A stretch of 64,000 bases of DNA from Hahella sp. (GTDB lineage Bacteria > Pseudomonadota > Gammaproteobacteria > Pseudomonadales > Oleiphilaceae): positions 36,445 through 100,444 of the forward strand of contig JANQMN010000008.1 in assembly GCA_028280065.1 (NCBI GenBank). Direction: 5' to 3'. This document shows positions 1 through 7,411 of the stretch, one piece after another (within the stretch, counting starts at the first letter, position 1; each line of letters opens with the position of its first letter). Below the pieces are notes generated by a model. It was not told the origin of the DNA. It was given only the letters and a program-made list of their open reading frames with translations, and did not search any database. The translations under genes and the position numbers were made by a program.

Positions 1-129
1 TTGTTCCGCCATAACGAAAGCCAAGGCCGTATGGCGATTGACTTTGTCGGTAATGCCCAGGTCATCCAGTCGATAGCCGACTTGGTCTAGGCCTAAAAGT
101 GCTTTATTAACAATGTCTTGCGTTTTCAT
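1..129 (-). CDS. Partial hypothetical protein, N-terminal 43 residues, runs off the left edge
   Basis: A frame opens with ATG on the minus strand at 129 and stays open to base 1. It encodes 43 residues beginning MKTQDIVNKALLGLDQVGYR. The composition is that of a soluble helical protein with alternating charged and hydrophobic residues. I see no Shine-Dalgarno sequence close upstream. I do not recognise the family, and the rest lies outside the window. The call rests only on the open frame reaching the edge and on protein-like composition. Confidence 0.45.
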   Translation of the reverse strand, partial: MKTQDIVNKALLGLDQVGYRLDDLGITDKVNRHTALAFVMAEQ

Positions 130-409
130 GAAAATTTTGCCCGGATTAATCGAAGGAGCCAAAGTTTAAGTCGAAATCCCTATTGCATGCTGACTCAAAT
201 CAAGGGATTCGTTGTAAAAGCTACCGACCTAAGTATGCATGCTGCCTTAATATCGGCCGGAAATAATTACAAACCTCAACGCTCAAATTAGAGGCTTATC
301 GTAGGTAGAACAACCTAAAGTTCGGTATTCGTTAACCCACTTTCGGCGTTAACAAAGGTTAATGCCGCGGCCACCTCCAAGCAACCTACCGAGCGATATT
401 ATGGCCTCA

Positions 410-442
410 TAGACTAAAGCGCGCGGTAAGCAATTTAGTCTA
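410..442 (+). other. 9-bp perfect stem-loop
   Basis: TAGACTAAA at 410-418 pairs perfectly with TTTAGTCTA at 434-442 across a 15-nt loop. It is followed by a T-rich stretch at about 455-462, so it could be a weak terminator or a structural element of an RNA that ends at 533. Confidence 0.45.
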
Positions 443-508
443 AGTTGATTGATTGTTTTTTTCCCTGTCTTTAGCGCATTTCATGCGTGTTAGCCACTGC
501 CTAGCTCT

Positions 509-533
509 CCCCCGAAATTCGGGGGTTTTTTTT
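509..533 (+). terminator. Rho-independent terminator
   Basis: CCCCCGAA pairs with TTCGGGGG around a single central A, followed immediately by eight T residues (526-533). No plus-strand protein gene lies directly upstream, so it probably ends a non-coding transcript that starts in the preceding few hundred bases. Confidence 0.8.
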
Positions 534-671
534 GCCTGAATTTTGCTGGAAACCTTTTTTCGCTACCGATATGCTTGTTATTCAGTTACCGACAGCTCTT
601 TTGGCAAGAGGGAGCTAACTGTCGAATCGCCAAACACCCTGGATGACAGATCTTTGGCGATAGACCAATGA

Positions 672-1124
672 ATGGGAATGTCCAACCGTAAAATGACATT
701 AAATTATCGTGCAGTACTAACAGGATTGGTGGTCGATCTAGTCGGAACCGTGGTGGCTACCGTGATAGTAGTAACGGTCTATGTAGGGGCACTTAGCGCT
801 CAAGGGTCTTCCGACGAAGAAATCGCGACGATGTTGGCGAATCCTGCCGATTCTCCCGAACTGACCTTGATTCTAATTGCCATCGGAATTTTCTTTGACG
901 GTCTTGCCGGCTATATCACGGCACGAAAAGCCGGGTATTTGGAATATTGGCATGTTCTTGCCATGTTGGGATTATTGGTCGTGATTCAGATTGCTATCGG
1001 CGGTGGAGCGGTATTGCCGGCCTTGGTGTTGGCATTGAGTTTTCTGGGCGGCTGTTCCGCGGCATTTTATGGCGCATATCTGGTTAAAAAAGAAAAACAG
1101 CGTCAACCGCCTTCTTCTGATTGA
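672..1124 (+). CDS. Small integral membrane protein, function unknown
   Basis: This 150-aa protein has about four hydrophobic segments (roughly residues 13-40, 64-80, 92-110 and 112-133) and a basic, hydrophilic C-terminus (KKEKQRQ). A short acidic loop follows the first segment. The start is either ATG 672 or ATG 678, two codons later; neither has a strong ribosome site. It ends 33 nt before greB and could be co-transcribed with it. I do not recognise a named family and no catalytic motif is visible. Confidence 0.65.
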   Translation: MGMSNRKMTLNYRAVLTGLVVDLVGTVVATVIVVTVYVGALSAQGSSDEEIATMLANPADSPELTLILIAIGIFFDGLAGYITARKAGYLEYWHVLAMLGLLVVIQIAIGGGAVLPALVLALSFLGGCSAAFYGAYLVKKEKQRQPPSSD

Positions 1125-1157
1125 AATCCGCGAAAAACTGGAAATATTGCCAAGCTT

Positions 1158-1658
1158 ATGGTGAGAAAACCCTTTTCAGATCCCCCTAAATCCCATGTCA
1201 TAACGCCGGAAGGCGAGCAACGCCTGCGTAAGGAACTCGACCATCTGTGGAAAGTGGAGCGCCCGGAAGTAACTCGCTCAGTCTCCGAGGCAGCGGCAAT
1301 GGGCGACCGGTCGGAGAATGCAGAGTACATCTACGGTAAGAAGCGGCTAAGGGAGATAGACCGCCGGGTGCGGTTTTTACGGAAGCGTCTGGAAGTTCTT
1401 AAAGTAGTGAGTAAGCCTCCGGATGATCGCAGCAAAATCTATTTTGGTGCCTGGGTTAACCTCGAAGACGAAGAGGGCAACGAGTTGCGTTATCGGTTGG
1501 TGGGTCCGGACGAGTTTGACCTTAAACAGGGATTAGTTAGCGTCGATGCGCCACTCGGCAGGGCACTGCTGCGCAAGCAGGTTGAAGACGAGGTTTGTAT
1601 TCAGCTCCCGGACGGCTCGAACAAAAGCTTCTATGTGTTAGCTATTGAGTATCGTTAA
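1158..1658 (+). CDS. greB: Transcription elongation factor GreB
   Basis: GreB enters the secondary channel of backtracked RNA polymerase and stimulates cleavage of the 3' end of the transcript. The 166-aa protein has the N-terminal coiled coil with the acidic-tip motif GDRSENAEY, giving Asp50 and Glu53. Next comes the GreB-type stretch KKRLREIDRRVRFL and then the C-terminal FKBP-like domain with FGAWVNLEDEEG and RALLRKQ. The RPEV and YGKKRLREIDRR segments point to GreB rather than GreA. The length fits the family (about 160), with a short extra N-terminal tail. Confidence 0.95.
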   Translation: MVRKPFSDPPKSHVITPEGEQRLRKELDHLWKVERPEVTRSVSEAAAMGDRSENAEYIYGKKRLREIDRRVRFLRKRLEVLKVVSKPPDDRSKIYFGAWVNLEDEEGNELRYRLVGPDEFDLKQGLVSVDAPLGRALLRKQVEDEVCIQLPDGSNKSFYVLAIEYR

Positions 1659-1776
1659 AATCCGGATTTCTTTACGTCTGTGAAGCCGGTCTCATTACGC
1701 AGGCGCTTCTGTGATATCTTGGTCAAAATTTGTTTAATACCATCTATCGGTCGTCTCGGCCGTCCGGAAACAGCAG

Positions 1777-2163
1777 ATGCAACGCCACGATATCGATCAG
1801 GGAATAAAGACGGTCGCGCTTACCGCACTGTTACTAGGTGCGGCGCTTACTGGTCATGCTGAGAACAGCCCGGCAGAAAGCGCTGCGGTCAAGTCAACAT
1901 TAGAAACATTTCATTTGGCTCCATTGGATGCTGACAATCTCGCCGATGCCGTTATCGAGGGCGGATTGACCGCAACCGCCGCCGGGGAAGAAACTGTACC
2001 CGTAACCATCGTGGAGCGTTCAAACAAGGCAGAGAAGAAACTTTTGACCGATGAGTTGGTAGCCGCTCCGCAACCCCGGCGTCCCCAACCGAACCTAAAT
2101 CTCGCTCCTCCGGTATCCAAGCAAACAAACTACGATTACCTGAACCGCATCGAACGGTTTTGA
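1777..2163 (+). CDS. Hypothetical exported protein
   Basis: This 128-aa protein has a likely signal peptide (hydrophobic core about residues 12-26, cleavage probably near GHA-EN). The mature part is Ala/Glu/Pro-rich with the stretch AAPQPRRPQPNLNLAPPV, so it is probably largely unstructured and periplasmic. Its 3' end overlaps the convergent integrase-domain gene by 28 bp. I do not recognise a family. Confidence 0.5.
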   Translation: MQRHDIDQGIKTVALTALLLGAALTGHAENSPAESAAVKSTLETFHLAPLDADNLADAVIEGGLTATAAGEETVPVTIVERSNKAEKKLLTDELVAAPQPRRPQPNLNLAPPVSKQTNYDYLNRIERF

Positions 2164-2468
2164 GGCGTGCCGCTGTCCTTCGGTAAATTGTCGGGAAGGG
2201 GTTTTTGCAATACATGGAGATACATGAACCTAATTGCCACCAATGCCTGCTTGTAGCGGGCAGGGGAAGCTTTGAGCCGGTTGATGAGAAAGCGCAAAAA
2301 CGCCTGAAAGTCGGCCTGATTTAAATCTTCCAACGATTTCTGGTGGTGAAAAGACAGAAATCTCGCCGCCCAGTGCAAATAGTTTTGCTGGGTGCGTTGG
2401 CTCAAGTCGGTGGACTGCACGGCGATACGAAGCTCGGCATACAAGTCGTCACTTGACTGTAAATGCAT
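2136..2468 (-). CDS. Stand-alone integrase N-terminal (SAM-like core-binding) domain protein
   Basis: This 110-aa product matches the N-terminal core-binding domain of tyrosine recombinases, especially integron/XerC-type integrases. It has a helix with SQRTQQNYLHWAARFLSFH, then DLNQADFQAFLRFLINRL and a final helix YKQALVAIRFMYLHVLQKPL. The catalytic C-terminal domain (Arg...His-x-x-Arg...Tyr) is missing and the frame ends after about 15 divergent residues. It is either a decayed recombinase or a single-domain DNA-binding protein. It converges with, and overlaps by 28 bp, the exported protein gene to its left. Confidence 0.7.
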   Translation of the reverse strand: MHLQSSDDLYAELRIAVQSTDLSQRTQQNYLHWAARFLSFHHQKSLEDLNQADFQAFLRFLINRLKASPARYKQALVAIRFMYLHVLQKPLPDNLPKDSGTPQNRSMRFR

Positions 2469-2799
2469 GGTAATTTTCTCGACCTGATTAGGTAATTGTG
2501 AGTGAATCGGCGGGCATTATCGGGATGAAATATGACGATCCTGTGTATATGAAGTGGCTGTAATCCGTTTTTTTGGTATCAATCGTGGTAGTCAGGAGTT
2601 GGGGCGGTTGTAATCGAAATTTACGATCCTGGTACGCTGTGTTAGTCTGGACGGCGTTATGAAATAGACAGCTTTTTGCACATATTAGGAACCTTACTCC
2701 AGGAAATGCGTTTCGTGCATCTCTAGGGCAATCCTGGTTGGTTCCGCTTATCCCTTATTACTTCTTATTCGAAGCATTTTGCATTGAAGGATTATTGAT
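2469..2799. other. 331-bp intergenic region with a nested inverted repeat
   Basis: No open frame here looks coding. The region separates the divergently transcribed integrase-domain gene and methyltransferase gene, so it should hold both promoters. Its main visible structure is the nested palindrome at 2688-2745. A plausible ribosome site (GAAGGA) lies just before ATG 2800. Confidence 0.5.
2688..2745. repeat. Nested inverted repeat in the methyltransferase leader
   Basis: GGAACC (2688-2693) pairs with GGTTCC (2740-2745). Inside it CCAGGA (2699-2704) pairs with TCCTGG (2732-2737), and a small ATGC/GCAT hairpin lies at the centre. Together they form a 58-bp cruciform-like structure that ends 54 bp before the methyltransferase ATG. 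It could be a 5' leader structure, an operator or a small palindromic repeat. Confidence 0.5.
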
Positions 2800-3630
2800 A
2801 TGTATAAAAAGTTATTCGACTTTTCTCAGCGCCCGGCTCCGTTCTCCCGGCATACGGTTAAGGAACTTTGGACACGGCCCCATCTCGCGAAGCAGATGTT
2901 AAGTTACCATCTGAATCAGGACACAGATCTGGCGTCCCGTAAATTTGAAACCATAGAAAAGGGAGTCAGCTGGATTGATTCCGAACTCAATCTTTCCGGG
3001 AAAAGGCTCTGTGATCTTGGTTGTGGACCAGGCCTGTACACAGAGCGGTTTGCTGAGAAAGGAGCACTTGTGACCGGTGTGGACTTTTCCGCTCACAGCG
3101 TTGACTACGCGAAGAAACATTCTCAGCATAATATCAACTACCTGTGTGCTGATTACCTTGAAGACTCTCTGCCACTTGGATTTGATGTTGTAACGCTAAT
3201 ATACTGGGATTTATGTGTGCTCTCTGCCATTCAACGGCAGCAGTTGCTCGCAAGTACGAATGAAATGCTCAATCCAGGCGGACATATCGTTGTCGACCTA
3301 TTGACGGAAAGCGCCTTTGCAACGAAAACGGAACAGGTTTTTTTAGAGCCTAATTACATGGGCGGATTCTGGAGCGCCAACGACTACGTTGGAGTACAAC
3401 GAACATTTGTATATCCCGAAGAGCTATTGACACTCGACCGCTATATGATTGCAGAGCCGAATGAGACTTGGGAAATTTACAATTGGCTCCAATACTTTAC
3501 GATAACGGGCATTCGGCAAGAGTTCGAACAAGCAGGCTTCAAAATTGAACGTTTGGCTGGAGATCTAACGGGCAGTCACTTTTCGGAGGGTAGCGAGCAA
3601 ATTGGTATCATTGCCAGCACAGGCAAATAA
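2800..3630 (+). CDS. SAM-dependent class I methyltransferase
   Basis: This 276-aa protein has a Rossmann-type methyltransferase core. Motif I, LCDLGCGPG, is at about residues 70-78, the acidic strand-2 end VTGVDFS follows, and motif II/III is in CADYLEDSLPLGFDVVTL. The substrate cannot be read from the sequence. The N-terminal 60 residues and a C-terminal part rich in aromatic residues (NWLQYFTITGIRQEF) probably form the substrate lid. ATG 2800 has a GAAGGA ribosome site. The gene stands alone and converges on the ACBP gene. Confidence 0.85.
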   Translation: MYKKLFDFSQRPAPFSRHTVKELWTRPHLAKQMLSYHLNQDTDLASRKFETIEKGVSWIDSELNLSGKRLCDLGCGPGLYTERFAEKGALVTGVDFSAHSVDYAKKHSQHNINYLCADYLEDSLPLGFDVVTLIYWDLCVLSAIQRQQLLASTNEMLNPGGHIVVDLLTESAFATKTEQVFLEPNYMGGFWSANDYVGVQRTFVYPEELLTLDRYMIAEPNETWEIYNWLQYFTITGIRQEFEQAGFKIERLAGDLTGSHFSEGSEQIGIIASTGK

Positions 3631-3685
3631 ACCGGCTGATTAATACGGATCGTTTACCGATTTCAGTTTGTTATTATCTTCAGAG

Positions 3686-3728
3686 CCGGGCGACAGCTTC
3701 CGCAGGGATCGGTCGCCCGGTACCGGGC
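3686..3728. terminator. Overlapping GC-rich inverted repeats between convergent genes
   Basis: CCGGGCGAC (3686-3694) pairs with GTCGCCCGG (3712-3720). Overlapping it is a perfect 14-bp palindrome GCCCGGTACCGGGC (3715-3728). Lying between two convergent genes, this probably ends transcription, but neither strand has a clear T-run. Confidence 0.4.
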
Positions 3729-3734
3729 ATAGCC

Positions 3735-3992
3735 TTAGCCTTTTGAACTCTCAATTCGGTCAACGTAACTTTGCATTGCGTCGTCCTTGCCGGTGCCTTT
3801 GAGTTTCGCCCATGCGTCGTATTTGGCGCGACCGACCATATCCAGCATGCCTGGCCGTTTGCCGGAAACATCTCCTTCGGTTGCTTGCTTAAAAAGGGCA
3901 TACATTGCCAGCTTCTCTTCGTTGGAAGCATTCCCTTCCGAGTTTTTTACATAATCCACGGCGTCTTCAAAGGCCTTTTGCAAGTCACTCAT
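3735..3992 (-). CDS. Acyl-CoA-binding protein (ACBP)
   Basis: ACBP is a four-helix cytoplasmic protein that binds long-chain acyl-CoA esters. The 85-aa product has the family signature throughout: YALFKQATEGDVSG (residues 31-44), RPGMLDMVGRAKYDAW (46-61) and a final helix DAMQSYVDRIES. The Tyr31/Lys35, Lys57 and C-terminal Tyr positions match the acyl-CoA-binding residues of the family. The ribosome site AGAGGAAA precedes ATG 3992. Bacterial ACBPs are scattered in distribution, which suggests a lipid-storing or lipid-degrading lifestyle. Confidence 0.93.
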   Translation of the reverse strand: MSDLQKAFEDAVDYVKNSEGNASNEEKLAMYALFKQATEGDVSGKRPGMLDMVGRAKYDAWAKLKGTGKDDAMQSYVDRIESSKG

Positions 3993-4182
3993 GCTTTTTC
4001 CTCTTTTGTATCGGTTTATATAGATTTTTGCTGCTAGGGGCGACTAGGTGCGAATCGCATCGGTTTTTCGATTTTACAATACTAGTCCGGTTTCTCCAGT
4101 TTTGCCTTAGTCATTGTCGAAGGAACTTCCAATGCGTTGTTTGGTCAAAGCTTGCAGGTTCCAAAGAGGCTGAGGTTTACCG

Positions 4183-5151
4183 ATGTTAAAGAGTAGAAGC
4201 AGGATAAAAGCGGGTTTCATTCGTCAACTCGTGGGGATTGGCTGTTTGGTGGTGTCTTCTTTTGTGTTTGCAGAAACATTGACAATCAATGGCTTTAAGA
4301 TTGAGTCACCCTTGATTCCAGCCGATGAAATATTACGCGGAGGACCGCCGCGCGACGGTATTCCTTCAATTGATTCACCCCGTTTTGTGGCCGCGTATGA
4401 GGCAGATCATTTAACCCCCGACGATCGCATTCTCGGCGTTAGTTTAAACGGAATTCAACGGGCCTACCCGATTCGAATTTTGAACTATCACGAGATCGTT
4501 AACGACCGGTTCGGCGAGCAGGCCGTGGTGGTCAGCTTTTGTCCGTTGTGCGGTACAGGGATGGTCTTTGGCCGCGAATTCAAAGGAAAGCCGGTGGAGT
4601 TCGGCGTATCCGGATTGCTCTATAACAGCGATTTGCTAATGTACGACCGGCATACCGAATCGCTCTGGTCCCAGATTGAGGGCAAGGCAGTCGCCGGCCC
4701 TTTAAAAGGCGAGGAACTGGAGTTGCTACCGGCACAACATACGACCTGGGAAGCCTGGCTTGAGCAGCATCCGAAGAGCCAGGTACTGAGCATGCATACC
4801 GGATTTCATCGGGATTATTCGCGATCCCCCTATCCGGGTTATGAGGCTTCAGAATATGTCTATTTTCCAATATCCAATGTGGATCGGCGTTATCATCCGA
4901 AGGAGCCTGTGCTGGGTATTCGCCTCAATGGCGAGGTAAAGGTATACCCGTTTCAGGAATTGCGGGCTGCGGGCGCCAGGATCGAAGATCAGTTGGGAGA
5001 ACAGGCAATACTCATTTCCTATGACGATGCCAGCCAAAGCGCCAGGGCGTTGGATCAAGAGGGCCAGGAGTTACCTTCTATCATGGCGTTTTGGTTTGCC
5101 TGGATGACATTTCATCCCGATAGCCAGGTATTTACTGCCAAGTCGCTCTGA
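4183..5151 (+). CDS. DUF3179 family exported protein
   Basis: This 322-aa protein has a signal peptide (residues 1-30, cleavage after FVFA) and a DUF3179 body. The hallmark is the Cys-x2-Cys motif SFCPLCGTGMVF (Cys120, Cys123), followed by GLLYNSDLLMYDR and SLWSQIEGKAVAGPLKG. Further conserved Tyr/His residues (AYPIRILNYHEIVND) are typical. The pattern suggests a periplasmic metal- or redox-active domain, but no biochemical function is established. The gene is monocistronic by position. Confidence 0.85.
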   Translation: MLKSRSRIKAGFIRQLVGIGCLVVSSFVFAETLTINGFKIESPLIPADEILRGGPPRDGIPSIDSPRFVAAYEADHLTPDDRILGVSLNGIQRAYPIRILNYHEIVNDRFGEQAVVVSFCPLCGTGMVFGREFKGKPVEFGVSGLLYNSDLLMYDRHTESLWSQIEGKAVAGPLKGEELELLPAQHTTWEAWLEQHPKSQVLSMHTGFHRDYSRSPYPGYEASEYVYFPISNVDRRYHPKEPVLGIRLNGEVKVYPFQELRAAGARIEDQLGEQAILISYDDASQSARALDQEGQELPSIMAFWFAWMTFHPDSQVFTAKSL

Positions 5152-5314
5152 TTAAATGCCAAGGCTTTTGCTTTCGTAAATGGTCAAGCGTAGGTAAAGT
5201 GGGTACAGCAGGTGACCGGGAATCAGTCGGAATTAGACACTTGTCAAAGTCCGGCCGATTCCTGCAGGGCCTATACATTGGTTTCACCCCGTCTCCTTAA
5301 GTGAAGGACCTTGC

Positions 5315-5695
5315 TTGGCACTATCAGAACCTAAAATTGGGCAGGACTGGACTCCCGCTTTCACCGTGGAGCCTTCATCGGAACAAGAGTTTTCTTGGCC
5401 TGTGATCAAGGAGATGGTCTTGTACCATCGGCCTGTCAGCGTGGAAGTCGATAATGTTTGGTTTGGCTATGACCCGGAACAACCGGTTCTTTGCGGCGTG
5501 TCATTGCAGATTCCCGTAGGGAAAAAGGTAGCGCTTGTCGGCGCAAGTGGCGGTGGTAAATCCACCCCGGTTCAAGTGCTGCTGGGTTTGTATCAGCCCA
5601 ACAGCGGGAAGGCTTATACGCGCAACTTTATGGGGTCAGGCAGCAATAGGATCAACTTCCCATGCGAAAAGTTTATGAAGCGGCCGATATGTTAG
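5315..5695 (+). pseudogene. Truncated ABC-transporter ATPase fragment
   Basis: Residues about 40-105 match the start of an exporter-type ABC nucleotide-binding domain: VEVDNVWFGYDPEQPVL, then an intact Walker A loop GASGGGKST and VLLGLYQPNSGKAY. The Q-loop, LSGGQ signature, Walker B and H-loop are all missing, and no transmembrane domain precedes it. The start would be a TTG at 5315. The homology breaks off near 5640, just before the next gene begins, as expected of a deletion scar. Confidence 0.75.
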
Positions 5696-6003
5696 AGGCG
5701 CATGTCGTAAAAGGCGTGTTGCAGCAGGAAGGTATCTCCGGTTTCATTCAGGGCGAATATTTGCAAGGCGGAATGGGGGATCTACCCGTGTCCGGTTTTG
5801 TTCGCATTGTTGTCAACGAAGCCGATTACCAGGATGCGAAAAACGTATTGGCAAGCTGGGAGCTACAACAATCCAACGTGCGGCCGCATGCGTCTTCCGA
5901 CAGTTCCGGTTTCCGCTCTGCCTGGCTCGGACCAACCTGGCTTGGACCCTTTTGCATTGGCGTTTTGGTCGGTGTGTTGTTGGCTTTGTGGTTGGTGAAA
6001 TAG
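5662..6003 (+). CDS. DUF2007-family putative signal-transducing protein with C-terminal membrane anchor
   Basis: The 113-aa product begins MRKVYEAADMLEAHVVKGVL, the typical opening of the DUF2007 fold (an ACT-like domain that carries substrates between two inputs). It continues with GISGFIQGEYLQGGMGDLPV and a second strand-helix unit to about residue 70. A Ser/Pro linker then leads to one transmembrane helix (about residues 92-113). The gene overlaps the tail of the truncated ABC fragment by 34 bp in another frame. Confidence 0.75.
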   Translation: MRKVYEAADMLEAHVVKGVLQQEGISGFIQGEYLQGGMGDLPVSGFVRIVVNEADYQDAKNVLASWELQQSNVRPHASSDSSGFRSAWLGPTWLGPFCIGVLVGVLLALWLVK

Positions 6004-6027
6004 TCCTTAGCGATGCGGTGTTTGGTA

Positions 6028-6459
6028 TTAGTAATTTGCAACGCTCGGCAGGTTTTGCACGTATGTCCTTAACCAGCTATCCAAGGTGTCGATAAATCCA
6101 GACTCATCGTCCCGCGCCACAATGTCGTCAATCGTGCCGTTTTTGCGGAATTCGTAGCCGTAGAGAGAGTTTAAACCACTTTCTGAATTACTTTGCATAA
6201 CAAGAACCGGCGTCGGTTGTTGCGGATTCTGAAGCTGTCTGACCTGGGGGGCTAGGCGCACTGCCGATGCACCGATGAGGACCATATCGAAAGGGGTGTT
6301 CCCGGCTTGTGCTCGATGCAAGGACTGCAATGCCGATTCCGGCGTTTCTTTTATTTCGACCCGCTCTACTCCGAGTCTGTGTAAAGCGTCCAGTGTCTGT
6401 AACAGGTCGTGGTCATCATTTTCTACAACGAGTATTTTTGTACTGATTGCACTTATCAT
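6028..6459 (-). CDS. Divergent response-regulator receiver domain lacking the phospho-acceptor Asp
   Basis: The 143-aa single-domain protein has a receiver-like pattern. Strand 1 with an acidic pocket is KILVVENDDHDLL (residues 8-20). Helix 1 is followed by ERVEIKETPESALQSL and strand 3 FDMVLIGASAVR. The phosphorylated Asp normally ends strand 3, but here the position is Gly63. Strand 4 is TPVLVMQSNSE. It is therefore probably a phosphorylation-independent pseudo-receiver, or no longer functional. No histidine kinase is adjacent. Confidence 0.6.
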   Translation of the reverse strand: MISAISTKILVVENDDHDLLQTLDALHRLGVERVEIKETPESALQSLHRAQAGNTPFDMVLIGASAVRLAPQVRQLQNPQQPTPVLVMQSNSESGLNSLYGYEFRKNGTIDDIVARDDESGFIDTLDSWLRTYVQNLPSVANY

Positions 6460-6536
6460 CTGAGCAAATCTCTGAATATGGTTTAATACCTACGAGTATA
6501 CGGAGCAGCTCGGACAGGTGGATCAGTGGATGTTTA

Positions 6537-7409
6537 CTAACGGTGGCGAAAGGGGATTTGGCAATAGTCGATGCCGCGTTCAGGCCGGATTCCGTGCTTT
6601 TGTAAAAACAGATTAAGGGAATTCATGGATTGGCTGATATTGGGTGTCGGGCCCAGGAAAAGATGCTCAAACGCTAATGTCGGCTGTACGGCGGAAGTCA
6701 GTTTAAATTCTATATAAGGCACCAGCATCGAGGTCCCCTCGCGGAACTTGATTTCTGCTGACATAAAATCGGTAAACACCGGGCTGACCAATCGCCATTC
6801 CTCTTCTTCTTCAAAGGAAGGGTGTTTTAACAGTGCAGCGATTCGCAATAATTCGCTCTCCAAGGTTTCGAAAATCAGTTCCAGGTTCTTCGTTGTGGTT
6901 TCAATTTCCATCGCCCCGGCGCTTTGCTCCACCTCATCCACAACCTCGGCGATTAACGCGCGTTGCCGTTGTGGGTGATACACGCACTTGCCGACCTGAA
7001 AGCGCTGATCGTCTGCGTACGTGCAAATACGTTTGGCATCGAAGCCGACGCTGACCCCTTTGCCGACCTGGCTGTAGCCGCGCCACTGACTGAGCAGATT
7101 GCCGTTGGAACGGAACGAAGATGCGTAAAGCATATGGCCGTTGGCAATTCTGTTGGCAAACCAGTCATGAAAGGCGCTTAACAAGTCCGGTTGCGGGTGG
7201 CCGTCGGCGATACGGTGTTTAACCTCCTGGCGTATTAAGTCGGCGGCATGACGTAACTCGCTGGAGTCGTTCATGTAGCGAATATCGCTGGCCCAGAGCT
7301 TCGCGCTGCGGACCACGCCCATCATGCCGGAAAAGGATGTGTAATGGTAAAGGGTGTCAGTGGGGGTTGGCGAGTACAGCGATTCGGCAATGGCGCTGAT
7401 TTGGCTCAT
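6537..7409 (-). CDS. DUF2971 domain protein, second gene of a helicase operon
   Basis: This 290-aa protein has the DUF2971 pattern: an N-terminal LYHYTSFSGMMGVV, then LWASDIRYMNDSSELRHA, SSFRSNGNLLSQWRGYS, GVSVGFDAKR and an acidic segment FEEEEEWRLVSP. The spaced His/Tyr, Trp-Arg-Gly-Tyr and Glu-Trp-Arg elements recall ADP-ribosyltransferase-like folds, but that link is my inference. The start lies 2 nt after the helicase stop, so the two genes are almost certainly translated from one mRNA. The function is unknown. Confidence 0.75.
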   Translation of the reverse strand: MSQISAIAESLYSPTPTDTLYHYTSFSGMMGVVRSAKLWASDIRYMNDSSELRHAADLIRQEVKHRIADGHPQPDLLSAFHDWFANRIANGHMLYASSFRSNGNLLSQWRGYSQVGKGVSVGFDAKRICTYADDQRFQVGKCVYHPQRQRALIAEVVDEVEQSAGAMEIETTTKNLELIFETLESELLRIAALLKHPSFEEEEEWRLVSPVFTDFMSAEIKFREGTSMLVPYIEFKLTSAVQPTLAFEHLFLGPTPNISQSMNSLNLFLQKHGIRPERGIDYCQIPFRHR

Positions 7410-7411
7410 GA

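Larger units (their letters stand above)
130..671. other. 542-bp intergenic region with hairpins and a terminator; possible small RNA
   Basis: I see no convincing protein gene here. The stretch holds a 9-bp stem (410-442), a short GCGCAT/ATGCGT hairpin near 474-489 and a classical rho-independent terminator (509-533) pointing rightward. Both flanking genes point away from or lie downstream of the terminator, so no known gene needs it. An unannotated plus-strand transcript ending at 533 is the simplest explanation. I could not match it to tmRNA, 6S RNA or RNase P RNA by eye. Confidence 0.35.

Noticed and set aside
130..533. tmRNA, 6S RNA or RNase P RNA in the first intergenic gap
   Set aside because: None of the conserved ends or core sequences of these RNAs could be found by eye; only generic hairpins and a terminator are visible.
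2688..2745. An integron attC site next to the integrase-domain gene
   Set aside because: The inverted repeat ends are GGAACC/GGTTCC and lack the conserved GTTRRRY and RYYYAAC core sites.
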